From positions 1,226,954 to 1,290,953 of the forward strand of contig NC_018335.1 of assembly GCF_000234665.1 (NCBI RefSeq): a stretch of 64,000 nt of DNA, in the 5' to 3' direction. Under the pieces are notes generated by a model. The model was not told where the DNA came from. It saw only the letters and a list, made by a program, of their open reading frames with translations, and ran no database searches. Source of the DNA: Leishmania mexicana MHOM/GT/2001/U1103 (lineage: Eukaryota > Euglenozoa > Kinetoplastea > Trypanosomatida > Trypanosomatidae). The position numbers and the translations under genes were made by a program. Within the stretch, counting starts at the first letter, position 1. Each line of letters begins with the position of its first letter. This document shows, piece after piece, positions 51,571 to 62,900 of this stretch.

Positions 51571-52890
51571 ATGGACGCCTCGCTCGCCGCAGCCGCAGCC
51601 ACCCACGTCTGTGCTTCTCCGCTTCACGCCTGCCACAATGAACAGGTCTCGCTTCTGGCGTCTGTGCACGGAGGACCCGGCTCTAGCGCTGCGACTACCC
51701 GCAGAGACAGCCTTGGAGGCGGCACTTACATTGAGGAGGCGCTGCAGGAAGTTGCCACAGCCACTACCTCTTCGTCGCGGAGAAAGATACAAGGTGAGAG
51801 GTCGAATGCTCAGCCGGTCCTCTGCTTCGCTGCCTCGACTGGGCAAGGGCATTCAGCAGATGCCCATCCGCTCACCGACTCTACTGTTGTCGTGGGGTCA
51901 CCCACAGTGCAAGCCTGCATCTTGGCTGGGCGGCAGTACTGTGACGTGGCGAAACGGTGCACGACGGAAGCGACTGGGAGCGCTTCTGTTGGGTCCCTCT
52001 CTTCGCCTGAGTATGCTGTAGCTGCCCCGGCCGAGGCCCTCGCGCAGGGGCTGGCAGCCCAGCCACCGCCCTGCAGCGCAAACCTGCCTACTCCAGCCCC
52101 CCGACCTGCACGTTGGAGTTCAATGGCAGCGTGCGTGGGGACGCTGACCTTCATTTTCAATACACCACCCGCGTCGCGTTTTTTGGCGCCCTGGGCATGT
52201 CGAATGGGCGCAGCGTGATGGGCGCAAGCCCGCTTGCTCGGCGGCAAAGCTCAACCGAGACTACGAACGCCGTACGTGTGGACGAAAAAAAAAGCACGAA
52301 GTGGTTCAGGGTGAGCATGCGGAGGAGGAGCTCGTCGCCAAGCCGCCAAGCCGCCAGGCACCCTTGCCGCGCAAGATCAAGAGCGGAAAAGACGCGTAGG
52401 ATAAGTCCTACGCCTCGCCCGTGAGCACGCCGTCGCCAACTCGGCGGCCGGCGGTGACATCACCACCGATGCCCTCTAAACAGCCGCGTAAACTTTCACA
52501 CGTGCCGCTGCTGCTGCACGGCGCCGCGGAGGTGAAGGCGCCGACACAGGCACCACCGCGCGAAGTGCCCAGCACGTCAACCCCAGCGTTGACGTTTGCG
52601 TCAGGCTCTGTTTCTCTCCTGGCCCCAACGCTGCCTCCGCCAGTCGTGGCACCGCACGGCATCATGCGGCTTCCCAGTGCACCGGTCGGCGTTTTCTGTG
52701 AGCACTCCGCCCGCGCCCACCAATTCCAGCCGCGGCAGCAGCTCCCATACGAGCAAGGGGGATTTGTTGCTTTCATTAAGCCCACTGGAGAGAGGCCAAA
52801 GATCTTCTCGACACACTCGAGGGCGCGTCTTTGTCCAAGCCTGCGTTGTGGCGCTACTGCGACGGACTGGAGTCGCCGGCTGAAGGGATA
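51571..52890 (+). pseudogene. Multiply frameshifted relic of a protein-coding gene
   Basis: Coding-like sequence continues on the + strand but jumps between frames. The N-terminal part is ambiguous: a frame with MNRSRFW at 51638, or a frame from 51571 that includes TYIEEALQEVATATTSSSRR. About 52080 it continues in another frame (CTLEFNGSVRGDADLHFQY). A run of nine A at 52285-52293 then leads to a third frame (VVQGEHAEEELVAKPPSRQA), which carries an in-frame TAG at 52397-52399 and resumes as DKSYASPVSTPSPTRRPAVT. Near 52692 and 52790 two more changes are suggested, ending in AKDLLDTLEGASLSKPALWR. At least three frame changes plus one nonsense codon point to a decayed gene rather than a single sequencing error. 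The A9 lesion alone could be an assembly error. The family is not recognised. Confidence 0.6.
52285..52293 (+). repeat. A9 homopolymer at a frame break in the relic
   Basis: Nine A residues sit at the point where coding character passes from one frame to another, making an indel in the homopolymer the likely cause. Confidence 0.7.
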
Positions 52891-54221
52891 AGAAGCCAAG
52901 AAACAAAAAAAGATGGCCAGATGAGTAAACGCAAAGGAGAGGTTGCCTCGTCACTTACCGCTCGCTCTATATCCCAGAACCTCGCTCACACACCGAACAC
53001 ACGCCGCAGATAAAGAGGACACGGCGTTGATGCAACGATGGCGCACAAAGTGCACAGGAAACACAGAACATACGTCTCTCTCTCTCCCGTGGGGTCGCCC
53101 CGCTTGCTACGGGGGGATCTCTCCTGCCTCCTCATCCGCCCCCTTTTCTTCACTTTTTCCTTTTTTTTTGCCTTTTCAACCCCCTTTGGAACTCATCAAC
53201 TCAGACAACTGCTTTCTGAGGCGGCTGCTCCCCTGACTGGACGCGTCGCAGTCTGCCTGCACCTTCTGGTTTTCTTGTTCAGCCCCCCTCTCTCTCTCCC
53301 CATAAAAGCTTCTCTTTCTCTTTTATTCTCTGCGGCCTCTGTCTTTCTTTGTATGCATTCATCCGCGCACACGGCGGTGCCCTCGCGCCGATCGCCTCCT
53401 CCTATCTCCTACAGCCTCGTTGTGTGTACACCTTTTGTTCTCTGCTGCTACTGCTGCTCCTCCTCCTCTTCATCATCTCCCCTTTTGTTATTGTGCAGCG
53501 CCTACCTGTGTCTTTCTGCAGTGCTTCGATCTCTGTCGCGGCGCATATGTTTGTGGGAGGGAGAGGAAGAGAGGTCACACGTGTTTCCGTTTGAACAGAA
53601 GCAGCGACAGCAAGGGGAGGCCGCAACGAATCGGGCTGCACACACGCACGGACTCCAGCGCGTTTGCGCGCATGTGTGCTCCTTCTCTTTCGCGAAGAAT
53701 GACCTGGGTGGGTGCAGCGACGCATCACACGTGACTTTCCTCCTCCTCGCTCCTCGCCGTGTGAACTTAGCACTCACGCTGTCTCTTGCCACGAGAGGGA
53801 ACGGGGAACACTGCCGGGGGACCAGCGGTCACTATGTCATGTGCGCATGTGCTTCCTCGCCCTCCCTCACGACTCTACACTCTCCCCAACGGCTTGTGGT
53901 TGAAATATCGGCGCCTCTCACTGTCCTCGCCTCTTGCTGCGTCTCCTCCCTCGTTTTTCCGCGTCTTTGCCATCCACACCGTCATTGAGGCACACACGCG
54001 CTTCTCTCACTCCTTGCGTTCGCGCCACGTGAACCCCCTCTCCTTGAACTCTTCTACGTGTGGCGCCACAGGAGAGGGCACAGCGTGGCGCCCCTTTCTT
54101 TTCTGTGTGTGTGTCTCCAGCCCGAGCACGCGTGCGCGCAAGCTCGATCCGTGCTGTCCCCTCCCCTGTGCACACATACACAGACCAGCCTCGATGTGCG
54201 CATGCGTCTGTGCTTCATCGA
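52891..54221. other. Non-coding spacer between the relic and the 1198-residue orphan
   Basis: About 1.3 kb, C/T-rich. The open frames here are low-complexity (S/F/C/L-rich) and not called. It holds the splice acceptor of the next gene. Confidence 0.55.
54090..54120 (+). promoter_or_regulatory. Predicted trans-splice acceptor for the 1198-residue orphan
   Basis: The tract CCCCTTTCTTTTCTGTGTGT is followed by GTGTCTCCAG, with the AG at 54119-54120, giving a 5' UTR of about 101 bases. Confidence 0.5.
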
Positions 54222-57200
54222 ATGCCGCGGATCCAACTACAGTCCGCCAGCCACTTCTCTGCATGGGTGCAGAATGAGATCTTGACCGAGGTGCCGTTTG
54301 GCCTGTCCCTGCGGCTGCGCCCTCTACCGATGCAGGCGTCTGCAGCTGTCTCGGGGGGCGAATTTGTATTGGCGAGGCCTCACGTAGGACACGTAATTGC
54401 ATCGTTGACTGCAGAGACACCTGGGGTGCCAGCAGCGCCTGCAACCGATGACGGCGGTGCAGGGGAGGCAGTAGAGCAGGACGCTGCAGAGGTGCCACGC
54501 TCCCTGTCGGGGCGCGTTCATTCCACCATCGACTGGTACGGGTTTTTCCTGAAAACGCTGCTGCACCTCACCAGCACAAACGGGTCGCCTCCTCGCCACA
54601 CCGGTGCATCTGCCTCGCCATCTTCTCTGACGTGCGTTGTGGCAGCAACGGACGGTGTGGGCCGCAAGACCGCCCTCTACGCAACGATGCTGTCGCACTG
54701 CGCGGAGTGGTGGGACGCCGACTGGGCGACGCGGTCCACCAGCGCACATCTCTATCACCACAGCCCACCAATGCAACGGGCAGTGGCGTTGTGCAGGCCG
54801 TTTGTCTTCTTCGATGAGATGTCAGAGGCCGCGGGCCGTCTCGCCGACCCATCGAGACTTAGCGGAAGAGGCAGCGCCGATCGTGGCCCCCGCCGACGCC
54901 TGCTGCGCGTACTGCGCCTCCTCAGCACTCGTGGGGGCTGGCAGCTCTGTGTGCGGCGCTCTTCTCGAGGCGGCGGTGCTCGTACCGCTACCACCACCTC
55001 CTCTACGTTGTTGCACCCGGAGGATGATGACTCGGTTTATGTGGACTGGCTCGACTACCTCACAGAGCGATGCGTGGAGGTGGATTTGCGGCCAGCTGGG
55101 GATTACGATGACTTTGAGTCTCTGCTGCGAGGCACCGCATCAGACGCGTGGCTCGGCAGTAGTTCAACGGCCCACTCCACACCCATCACCGCGTCGTCAG
55201 CGCGCACGAGGAACTGCGACTGCGCGGGCGACGGAAATACCGGTTTCGCGTGCGCCGTGCCCGATGCCTTTCTCCCTCTTAGCGCTGTGCTGTGGCACGT
55301 TCTGTCCACCGAGGTGGAAGGCACTGTACTTGAAACCTTGCACGGACTAGTGCGCCAGTATCTGTGCTGGCCTTTTCTTGCTCTCCCTGACCGCGCCGGA
55401 GATCCCTCGACAACGCGCAGGAGTGACGTGACCAGGATCTTTCGGTACGCATACCACGCGCTGCAGACGCTGGTGCACACACCAGAACAGGCGTTTGCCT
55501 GTGAGTTGACGCACTCTGACCGGAATGGCGCCGCTTCCAGAACAGTGTCAGCGCTGCCGCCACCTCTGGCAGGTCCCATCACGCTTTCCTGCTTAATACC
55601 CAACAACGTTTGCCTCGCACCACTCGCCCGAGACAGCGCGTCCTCGCGCTTCTTCCTTCAAGGACCGCCTGCGTCGGTGGCGCCAGACGGCACGGTACTG
55701 CGTCGGCATCCACTTCGTGTGCTGCTGCTGCGCGTCGATCCAGAAGGCGGCTGGCTGCCACCGCCAGAGACGTTGGCCAGTCAGCGCACGCTCCACGCCT
55801 CGTTTGATGCACAGAGGGGAGAAGCGTGTGACGGCGACGAAGGTTGTGAGGATGACAACAACGGGACGGACGACGACTTTGCATTATGGGAGGCCCGCGG
55901 CGCAGGCAAACGGACTGTGGCGCGCCCGAGCGCAGTTGCGCCGGGACAAAGAACGACTTTCGCCTCACTGCTATCGCCTTTCCGTTGTGCGGACACCTCC
56001 CCCACAGAGGATCGGGTGATATCTATGCTGACGGCGCATGTGATCCATAGTGGGCCATTTGCGCAAGCGGTCACGTCGACCCGCAACCTTGAGCAGTGTC
56101 TCTGGCTTGCTGCAATACGGCTGTTCGTCTACGCACTCCTTCACGACGCGCGTGTGGTGGTCACCCCGGAGAGGCTGCCCACCTTTGTGAAGGTGTTTGG
56201 CTACCGCCACCTTCCCCAGCTGCACCAGCGACTCTGCGAGGTCCGAGGGGCGTTCAGGGAAGCTACAGCAGACGACGGTACCTTGTTGCTCTTTGCGGAT
56301 GCCGCCGACGCCCCCACGAGAGCTGCTGCGGTTTCGCTGCTGGACGCGGCGTGCCAGCGTGAGCCGCCAATTTGCGTGTACGTTGTGGACCAGGTCTCCC
56401 TGAGCGGTTTCTCGAGACTTCAGGTGAGGAGCAGGGTTTCGGGGACGACCAGAGCTGATCAGGTTGTGCCCTCGGCGCCCTCTTCTCTGCCGCTCCTCCC
56501 GGTAGTGCTATGCTGCGATGTGCTGCGCCATCCGTGCAGCTTCGATGAAGCACGCGGCTCGAGTAGACCTAGCGGCATCTGTGAGGTGGCCCACTGCGGG
56601 GTGCTCGACGTGATAGAGCTGTGCCATATTTCTGCCCTCTTGCAGTCACAGCACTCCTCATGTGCAGAGGAGTTCGTGATGAGGTGCGCTGCAGTGGTTG
56701 CCTCGGAAGAAGGGGGCGCGTCCCGGTTGTACGACGGCCGCGTGTTCATGGCGGCGCTGCACCCTGTAGTCACGCCTTCTTTGACCGATGCTGGTGATTG
56801 CTTCCGCACACAAACTGGTGAGCGCCGTGCTGATCACCGAGCAATATGCGGCGCCGACGCGGACACCTGGAACGCTGCGGTTGACGGGTCAGAGCTGTGG
56901 CAGCCGCTGCTACCTTCTGTTCTTCTCCTGGCTCCGACTCAGCAGCAGACCGTGCTGTACGGGGGGCTGCTGCGCAAGGCGGCCTTGGCACTGCTAGAGG
57001 CGCTACCGAGCCCTTGTACAAATGAGACCGATATGTCGACTTCTATGCGGGATGCAACTCGCACTGCCCATGCAAACATTCCCGGTGCCGTTCGCGGCGG
57101 CGGCGCCTTCTTCGTGTCTCTGGCGAGACAGGCACGGTGGTTGATGCGGCGGCTCTCGCTGTCGCCGGCCTGTGCCGATGCCGCGGCGACGTTCGATGAG

Positions 57201-57818
57201 GCGGGCGTCGCGGGTTCGGGGCCTTTCGCATCCCCTAGCGCCGTTTCGTGGGGCATCGGCGTTGTTCCGCAGGACCACGCCGCAATACGCTTCGTGTTGG
57301 CAATCCTGTGCGAGTCGTGTGCAGCGATGGTGACTCGGCTAGCGGAGCCGCTGATTGAGAGGAGCGGCGCATCGGGACATGCATTGTCTCCACTGTACAG
57401 TGCCCGAGCCTCTCCTCCTCCTCGTGGGCCGCATGCGCGACGACGATTGTGGGTCGAGGCCCTCCGCGCTGCTGTCGAGGCATCTTCGTCGGTACCCGGC
57501 CAACCTGTGCTGCACGTCTACCACGAAAGCGTGGACGTGATGCTCTCGGAGGCGGCGAACGGTACTGTTTTCAACGCGTGCCTTGGCGCGAAAACGCTAC
57601 ACGAGCGCGCCATGCAGTGTTTTGCCTCTGACCGCCGTTTCTCCTCCTCCACTTCACAATCCGGCGCGGACGACGACGCTTGCGCGCACCGCGGCGGTTG
57701 CGCCACGGAGCCGCCATTGTCCACTTATCTTTTTCTGGAGCCTCTACACACAAACGCGCGCGCCGTACGGGAAGCTCTCGCGCTCGTGCTGCGTACGCTC
57801 TCTGCTACCGTGCCCTAA
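54222..57818 (+). CDS. Large orphan with degenerate ATPase-like motifs
   Basis: Encodes about 1198 residues from the ATG at 54222 (MPRIQLQSASHFSAWVQNE). Residues ~143-151 read TDGVGRKTA after a hydrophobic strand (LTCVVAA), and residues ~192-201 read RPFVFFDEMS, an hhhhDE stretch with D198-E199. Spacing and form recall a Walker A/B pair, with the first element closest to the GSGRQS-type loop of dynein AAA4 rather than a classical GxxxxGKT. Further hydrophobic strands ending in acidic residues occur at ~681-694 (DGTLLLFADAAD) and ~713-723 (PPICVYVVDQV), and a helical region (WLAAIRLFVYALLHDARVVV) lies near 627-646. It could be a very diverged AAA+ protein, perhaps dynein-related, but this is unproven. 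Low-complexity acidic or S/A-rich inserts lie at ~535-560 and ~1140-1165. The cellular role is unknown. Confidence 0.84.
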   Translation: MPRIQLQSASHFSAWVQNEILTEVPFGLSLRLRPLPMQASAAVSGGEFVLARPHVGHVIASLTAETPGVPAAPATDDGGAGEAVEQDAAEVPRSLSGRVHSTIDWYGFFLKTLLHLTSTNGSPPRHTGASASPSSLTCVVAATDGVGRKTALYATMLSHCAEWWDADWATRSTSAHLYHHSPPMQRAVALCRPFVFFDEMSEAAGRLADPSRLSGRGSADRGPRRRLLRVLRLLSTRGGWQLCVRRSSRGGGARTATTTSSTLLHPEDDDSVYVDWLDYLTERCVEVDLRPAGDYDDFESLLRGTASDAWLGSSSTAHSTPITASSARTRNCDCAGDGNTGFACAVPDAFLPLSAVLWHVLSTEVEGTVLETLHGLVRQYLCWPFLALPDRAGDPSTTRRSDVTRIFRYAYHALQTLVHTPEQAFACELTHSDRNGAASRTVSALPPPLAGPITLSCLIPNNVCLAPLARDSASSRFFLQGPPASVAPDGTVLRRHPLRVLLLRVDPEGGWLPPPETLASQRTLHASFDAQRGEACDGDEGCEDDNNGTDDDFALWEARGAGKRTVARPSAVAPGQRTTFASLLSPFRCADTSPTEDRVISMLTAHVIHSGPFAQAVTSTRNLEQCLWLAAIRLFVYALLHDARVVVTPERLPTFVKVFGYRHLPQLHQRLCEVRGAFREATADDGTLLLFADAADAPTRAAAVSLLDAACQREPPICVYVVDQVSLSGFSRLQVRSRVSGTTRADQVVPSAPSSLPLLPVVLCCDVLRHPCSFDEARGSSRPSGICEVAHCGVLDVIELCHISALLQSQHSSCAEEFVMRCAAVVASEEGGASRLYDGRVFMAALHPVVTPSLTDAGDCFRTQTGERRADHRAICGADADTWNAAVDGSELWQPLLPSVLLLAPTQQQTVLYGGLLRKAALALLEALPSPCTNETDMSTSMRDATRTAHANIPGAVRGGGAFFVSLARQARWLMRRLSLSPACADAAATFDEAGVAGSGPFASPSAVSWGIGVVPQDHAAIRFVLAILCESCAAMVTRLAEPLIERSGASGHALSPLYSARASPPPRGPHARRRLWVEALRAAVEASSSVPGQPVLHVYHESVDVMLSEAANGTVFNACLGAKTLHERAMQCFASDRRFSSSTSQSGADDDACAHRGGCATEPPLSTYLFLEPLHTNARAVREALALVLRTLSATVP

Positions 57819-58017
57819 TACTACTCGGTATGCATGCCGGCGCGAGCGTGGAGCCTCGAGTAAGGCGAGAAGCGCTCGTGCGCAGAAGACTCGAAAACCA
57901 CTGACACGAGCATACTGGAACAACAGAAAAGAAATGTGCGAGAGCGGATGTGTGTATGCCCTGGTGCAATCACGTGAGGTCTATGTGCCTCGCACACGGA
58001 TCCCCGACCTCACTTGT

Positions 58018-58070
58018 GTATATGTGTATATACATGTACGTACATACATATATATATGTGTGTGTGCGTG
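58018..58070. repeat. Mixed TA/TG/CA simple repeat
   Basis: Alternating purine-pyrimidine sequence (TGTATATGTGTATATACATG and on to TATATATATGTGTGTGTGCG) can adopt non-B DNA structure. Confidence 0.75.
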
Positions 58071-58238
58071 CCTCTTCTCCGCCTTCGGTGCGGCTTTCCA
58101 TTGGAGGGAGGGATGCTGTCTCCTCTCCCCCAGCACGCAGCATGCTCTGTTGTCTCTGCGCCTCTTCTCCCATCCTCGAACCGCCTCCCGTTTTCTCTTG
58201 ATGTGCCATCGAACGCGCACAATCGCGTTTGCACTTCC

Positions 58239-58252
58239 ATATATATATATAT
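58239..58252. repeat. (AT)n tract
   Basis: Short uninterrupted AT run in the spacer upstream of the CDKL kinase. Confidence 0.8.
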
Positions 58253-58630
58253 CTGTGGGTGTGCACCTGCATCCGCCTCGTGCGTTGTGTGCATCGCCGC
58301 AGTGCAAAAAAAGGGGATTCGGGCGGATCGCTGAGCAAACACACACACACAGCGGACACAGCGGAACCACATAAACCCCACGCACACCCACAGCGGCACA
58401 CAATCTTGCGTTGGCGCGGCGCCGTGTGTGTGTGCGCTAAGCCCAACGGTGTGTTTGTTGGTGTGTGATTATGGTAGTGCCGTCAGACCGAAGTTCACTA
58501 TCTTCTTTTTTTTGGGTTTGTGGAGTCTTCTGGCTGTCTCCACTCCGACGGTGCCTCCCTTCTCGCTTCTCGGACTTTCTCCACGACATCAGCGAGCCGT
58601 CTATAATCACGGAGAGGGACGACGCACAGG

Positions 58631-58666
<36 letters not shown>
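58631..58666. repeat. (CA)10(TA)8 compound microsatellite
   Basis: Ten CA units pass directly into about eight TA units. Confidence 0.88.
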
Positions 58667-59912
58667 CAAGCGAAACGAAGAGCAACCGAGAAAGTAGCAC
58701 CGTAAACGCTGGCATGCGGCTGTGCTGTTGTTTTCTTTTTCCTTCTCGTTCTCTACCCCCCTCCCTCCCACCGGGGGGCCGCATCTCCTCCCTATTCTCC
58801 TCCTCTTGACGCCTTCCTTCCCTCCTTCCGTCCGTCCTTGGCAGAGCTGAGCGTTTCCGTTGTTGTTGTTCTGCCTTTATTTCATCGGGTGCGAGTTGAG
58901 CCGCTGCCCCGCTTCTCTTGTCTTCCTCCTTTTCCGCTTTTTCTGTGTACAGCACATGCTTGCGTGCCGTCTGCGCCTACAGTTTGTGTCACCCCCCTGC
59001 CCGTCCTCTGAGACTGTCTTCTCCCCTCACGTGCCGACTAGTCTTGCCCAGCCGTGAGGGCGACGTCTTGCGGCGCGGGTGAGCAACTCGTTATTTTTCC
59101 TTGTTCTCACTTCTCCTTTACTATTTCAAACTGGAACACACCAACGCAGAGAATCTGGAACGGTGCCTTTTCGCTTTAGAATTCTTCCGTAGCGCCGCGG
59201 GTACTCGTGTGGACGTGCTTGCGGGTCTTGTTGGCCGCTTGCTTGCTCCTCCCCGCCCACATCGCCTCTCTGCAACCTCCCCTCGTCTCGCCCCCTTTCC
59301 TCAGCCAACGCTGTATACACTCGAGAGAGGAGGAGCGCTGGAAGACTCGGACACACACACACAGCGCATCCACGGCCGCTTATCTTCCTCTGCGCACGAC
59401 GACGGTCCGCGTCTGCGTGTCTTCTGCTCTGGAGCGGAACGAGGACCATAGAGGAGACCAAGAGAAATAAAAAAGGGAGGCACACACACATACACACACG
59501 CGCAGACTGTGGGGTGGGGGCTAAGCTGCTGCGTTGTTGCGTGTTTTGTACTTCTCTCGGTCGTTGTGTTTTTGGACCCGCGCTTCAAGAGAGGCGCCGT
59601 GCCCTCCCGCCACCGCACACAACCAACAACGGTGCTGTATTTGGCTGGCACGTTGCCCCCTCCTCCCTCCCTCCCTTTCATCATCTTTCCTGTTGAAGTC
59701 TTTTCGTGTATTTGATTTAGTGTTGGGGGACGGTATGTGCGTGTACATGGTTGGCTGCCGCACTCCTCTCAATACCTTTGGTTCTCGCGCGCACGCTTGT
59801 GTGCTTGCGTCTTTCTTCTTCGTACCTCCCATGTGGGCCGGTGCTATTTTCTTGTCGTGCTACCCACGAGCCGAAGTCTCCATATCGCTGTACAAGCTGA
59901 GCCTTGAAGTCG

Positions 59913-62900
59913 ATGGAGGCCTACGAGACACTCGGCATCCTCGGCGAGGGCACCTACGGCGTGGTTGTCAAGGCCCGAAGCCGCGTAACGGGGAAGCTTG
60001 TCGCCATCAAGCGCTTTAAGCAGACAGAGCAGGATGAGCACGTCCGCAAGACCTCCTCCCGCGAAGTGCGCATGCTGCAGCTGCTGCAGCACCCCAACGT
60101 GATCCGCTTAGAGGACGTCTTCCGCAGGGAGGGTAAGCTCTACCTCGTGTTTGAGTTCATTGATCACACGATCCTGCAGCTTCTGGAGAGCACCACGCGC
60201 GGTTTCCACCGCCACGAACTGCGCCGCTACACCTACCAACTGCTGCGCGGTATCGAGTTCTGCCACAATCAAAACATCATACACCGCGACGTGAAGCCGG
60301 AAAATGTGCTCATCGACGAATCAGGACTGCTGAAGCTCTGCGACTTTGGCTTTGCTCGACAGACGTCGGCCAAAGGCAAGTACACAGACTACGTGGCAAC
60401 GCGCTGGTATAGGGCGCCGGAGCTGCTCGTCGGAGACGTGGCCTACGGCAAGCCGGTGGACGTGTGGGCGCTAGGGTGCATGTTTGCCGAGCTCTCCGAT
60501 GGACAGCCACTCTTCCCCGGCGAGTCGGACCTAGACCAGCTATGCCTGATTATGCAGACCTGCGGGCCAGTGCCGCAGCGCCTAGTTTTCATCTTCATGC
60601 ACAACCCGCTGTACAACGGCATCAGCTTTCCGCACACCGACATCCTGTACACGCTCAAGGATCGCTACCATCGCGAGTCGAACGACTGGATCGAGTTCCT
60701 CAGCTCTTGTCTCCACACGGACCCGGCGCAGCGGCTGACGTGCACGGAGCTTATGGAGCTCCCCTACTTCACGCGTGACGGCTTCCGCGATCGCTATGAG
60801 GCCGAGCTGCGGGCTGCAACGGGCCTGCCTCAGCTGCGGTCCACTCCCACGACGTCGGCGCCTTCGACACAGCGGCGTGCGCCGGATCAGGCAGCTGCTT
60901 TAGGAGGCGACATCAAGGCAGACGCCGTCGTGCCTCCACACACGCGCCGCTCGAGTGAGAATATTTCACCGGCGCTGCAGGGACAACAACCGCCCACGGC
61001 CAAAAACAGCTTTAGCGAACCACACATCTCGAAGACGGCGCTCAAGCCTGCCGCGCACGACGCCAACCCCGGCAAGGGCAAAGGTGCAGGCGCACCAACG
61101 CTCAGGTTGACGTCTCCACACAAGACGGCGTCTGAGCATCCCCTGCAGCTGCCGATGATCCTCAACGTTAGCTCGGAGAGGGCCATCGCTGCGGCGCTGA
61201 CGGACTACTTGAATCAGATGCCCACCTCTTCGAGCACTGTGGTGTCGTCACCGGCACAGGCTACTCCAGCAGAGGTGGCCGAGGCCTTTACCAAAGCTGA
61301 TCCGCTCTCCCGCTCGTGTGGGGCGGCACTGCCGCTGCAGACATCGCAGACCATCAACGCATCAACTACGCGAGATAAAAAGAAGAAGCGGAATAGCAGT
61401 TTAGCAGAGACCGAATTACACCGGCGCAGCAGCGCAAGCATCAGCAACGACACCGAGTACGCTGTGACGACAGACGGCACCAAGGGTGAACCGGCCAGGC
61501 ACATCAGCGACCATCCACGGGCATCGGCCACACTTCCGCCCAACGGAGTTCGCGATGGCGGTGACTCTCACGAGCCGAGGCGCGAAGGCGAAAAGACAAA
61601 CGTGTCGCCACCGCTGCCGTCGCACGGAGTGGCAGAGAGTAACATGCGGGCTCTCCTGACAACCGCAGCACCAGGAAAGGATGGTGGCGAGACGGCTGTG
61701 CTGAGCCACCGAGCTTTGAAGCCGGCGTCAGCGGAGAAAGCCGCGGCAACGACGGCCACAGCTTTTTCGCCGCCGCCGCTCACCGCCACCCACGGTGCTC
61801 CGCTGGCAGAGTGTCTGCAGGACCTCCCTGCCCTATCCCTGCACCTCCCGCGCCACTTACAGTCGGAACGGCAGACACCAGCGGCGGAGCAGCCTCAGCC
61901 GCACACCTCACTCTCTGCCGAGACCTCGATGTCGTCCTTCCACGTCCGCACGCGCAACCCACTCGCTGCAGCCTCGTCGGTGAACGATGGCGTTTCTCAT
62001 GGCAAGGCAAACATTGAGACGACTGGCTCGAGCGTCGCTAAGCCACGGCTCGGCCTCTCGAACTCAAGTGTCTCAACGGCCGCCAGCGAAGTGAAGAAGC
62101 GCAAGTCCGCCAGGCACAAGAGTAACACGAGCCGCCTGCAAGACAAGGCTGTGGGGCCCGTCAGCGGCAGCGCATCGCGTCGCCCTGTCCCAGGGAACGC
62201 GTCGGACGTAGTGGCTTACCGTGCGGGGTTCGCCTCGGTGGTGAACTCTTTGAAGTCAACGGTGTCACAGTCGCTCTCTCATGTGCTGGGTCAGCAGCAA
62301 CGGCACCGCTTGCTGTCCCCAGAGTCAGACGGAGTCCACACTGCCGAACCGCACCTGCACGGTGTTGGTGCAGGCCCGAGCGCACCTGATTCCACCCGTA
62401 ACCGAAACGTCGACGCAACCGGCCCACAGCCACGCAAGGAGCGGCGATGTAAACCGTTGGCTGCCTCAACACATGCTCTCCAGGGTAGTGATCAGCGCCA
62501 TCGCCAGCAGTCGCAGCCTCGACTGGACGGACCACTGCACCCTGACGGCGGTGCCTCTCAGCGAGCCACGGCTACCTTGATGGCTTTATCAGCGCTTCGC
62601 AACGTCTCCGGGCCGCCGCCGGCCAAGTCCGCCGGCGACGCGAACAAGAGCAGCTACGTCCACCACACACGCTCGCACACCAACAACAACGGAGGCGAGA
62701 CCGTGATCCCGGTGGTTGGTGGGGACGGCAACGACACCAACACATGCGTTACAAGTCGCGCTCGACGTCCTATAGTTGCGTGCGCGGTGCACGGCAACAA
62801 CCGCGATAGTGACGAGCTGATGGCGACCCGCCGAGTGCAGAAGAAGAATGCCGTCGCGACACACGGCCGAACTGGCAACGGCGCTGTGGGTTCCATTGGC

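Larger units (their letters stand above)
57819..59912. other. Non-coding spacer upstream of the CDKL kinase
   Basis: About 2.1 kb without a supported gene. It carries three AT/TA-rich microsatellite clusters, then CT-rich sequence (~58720-59080, 59660-59710, 59805-59830). A candidate acceptor for the kinase is the first AG after the last tract, at about 59869-59870, leaving a short leader; an earlier AG after the tract ending TTTCCTGTTGAAG near 59698 is the alternative. Confidence 0.55.

Noticed and set aside
53038..53988. 316-codon plus-strand ORF
   Set aside because: S/L/F/C-rich translation of pyrimidine-rich spacer with no recognisable domain; it sits where a leader and UTR are expected.
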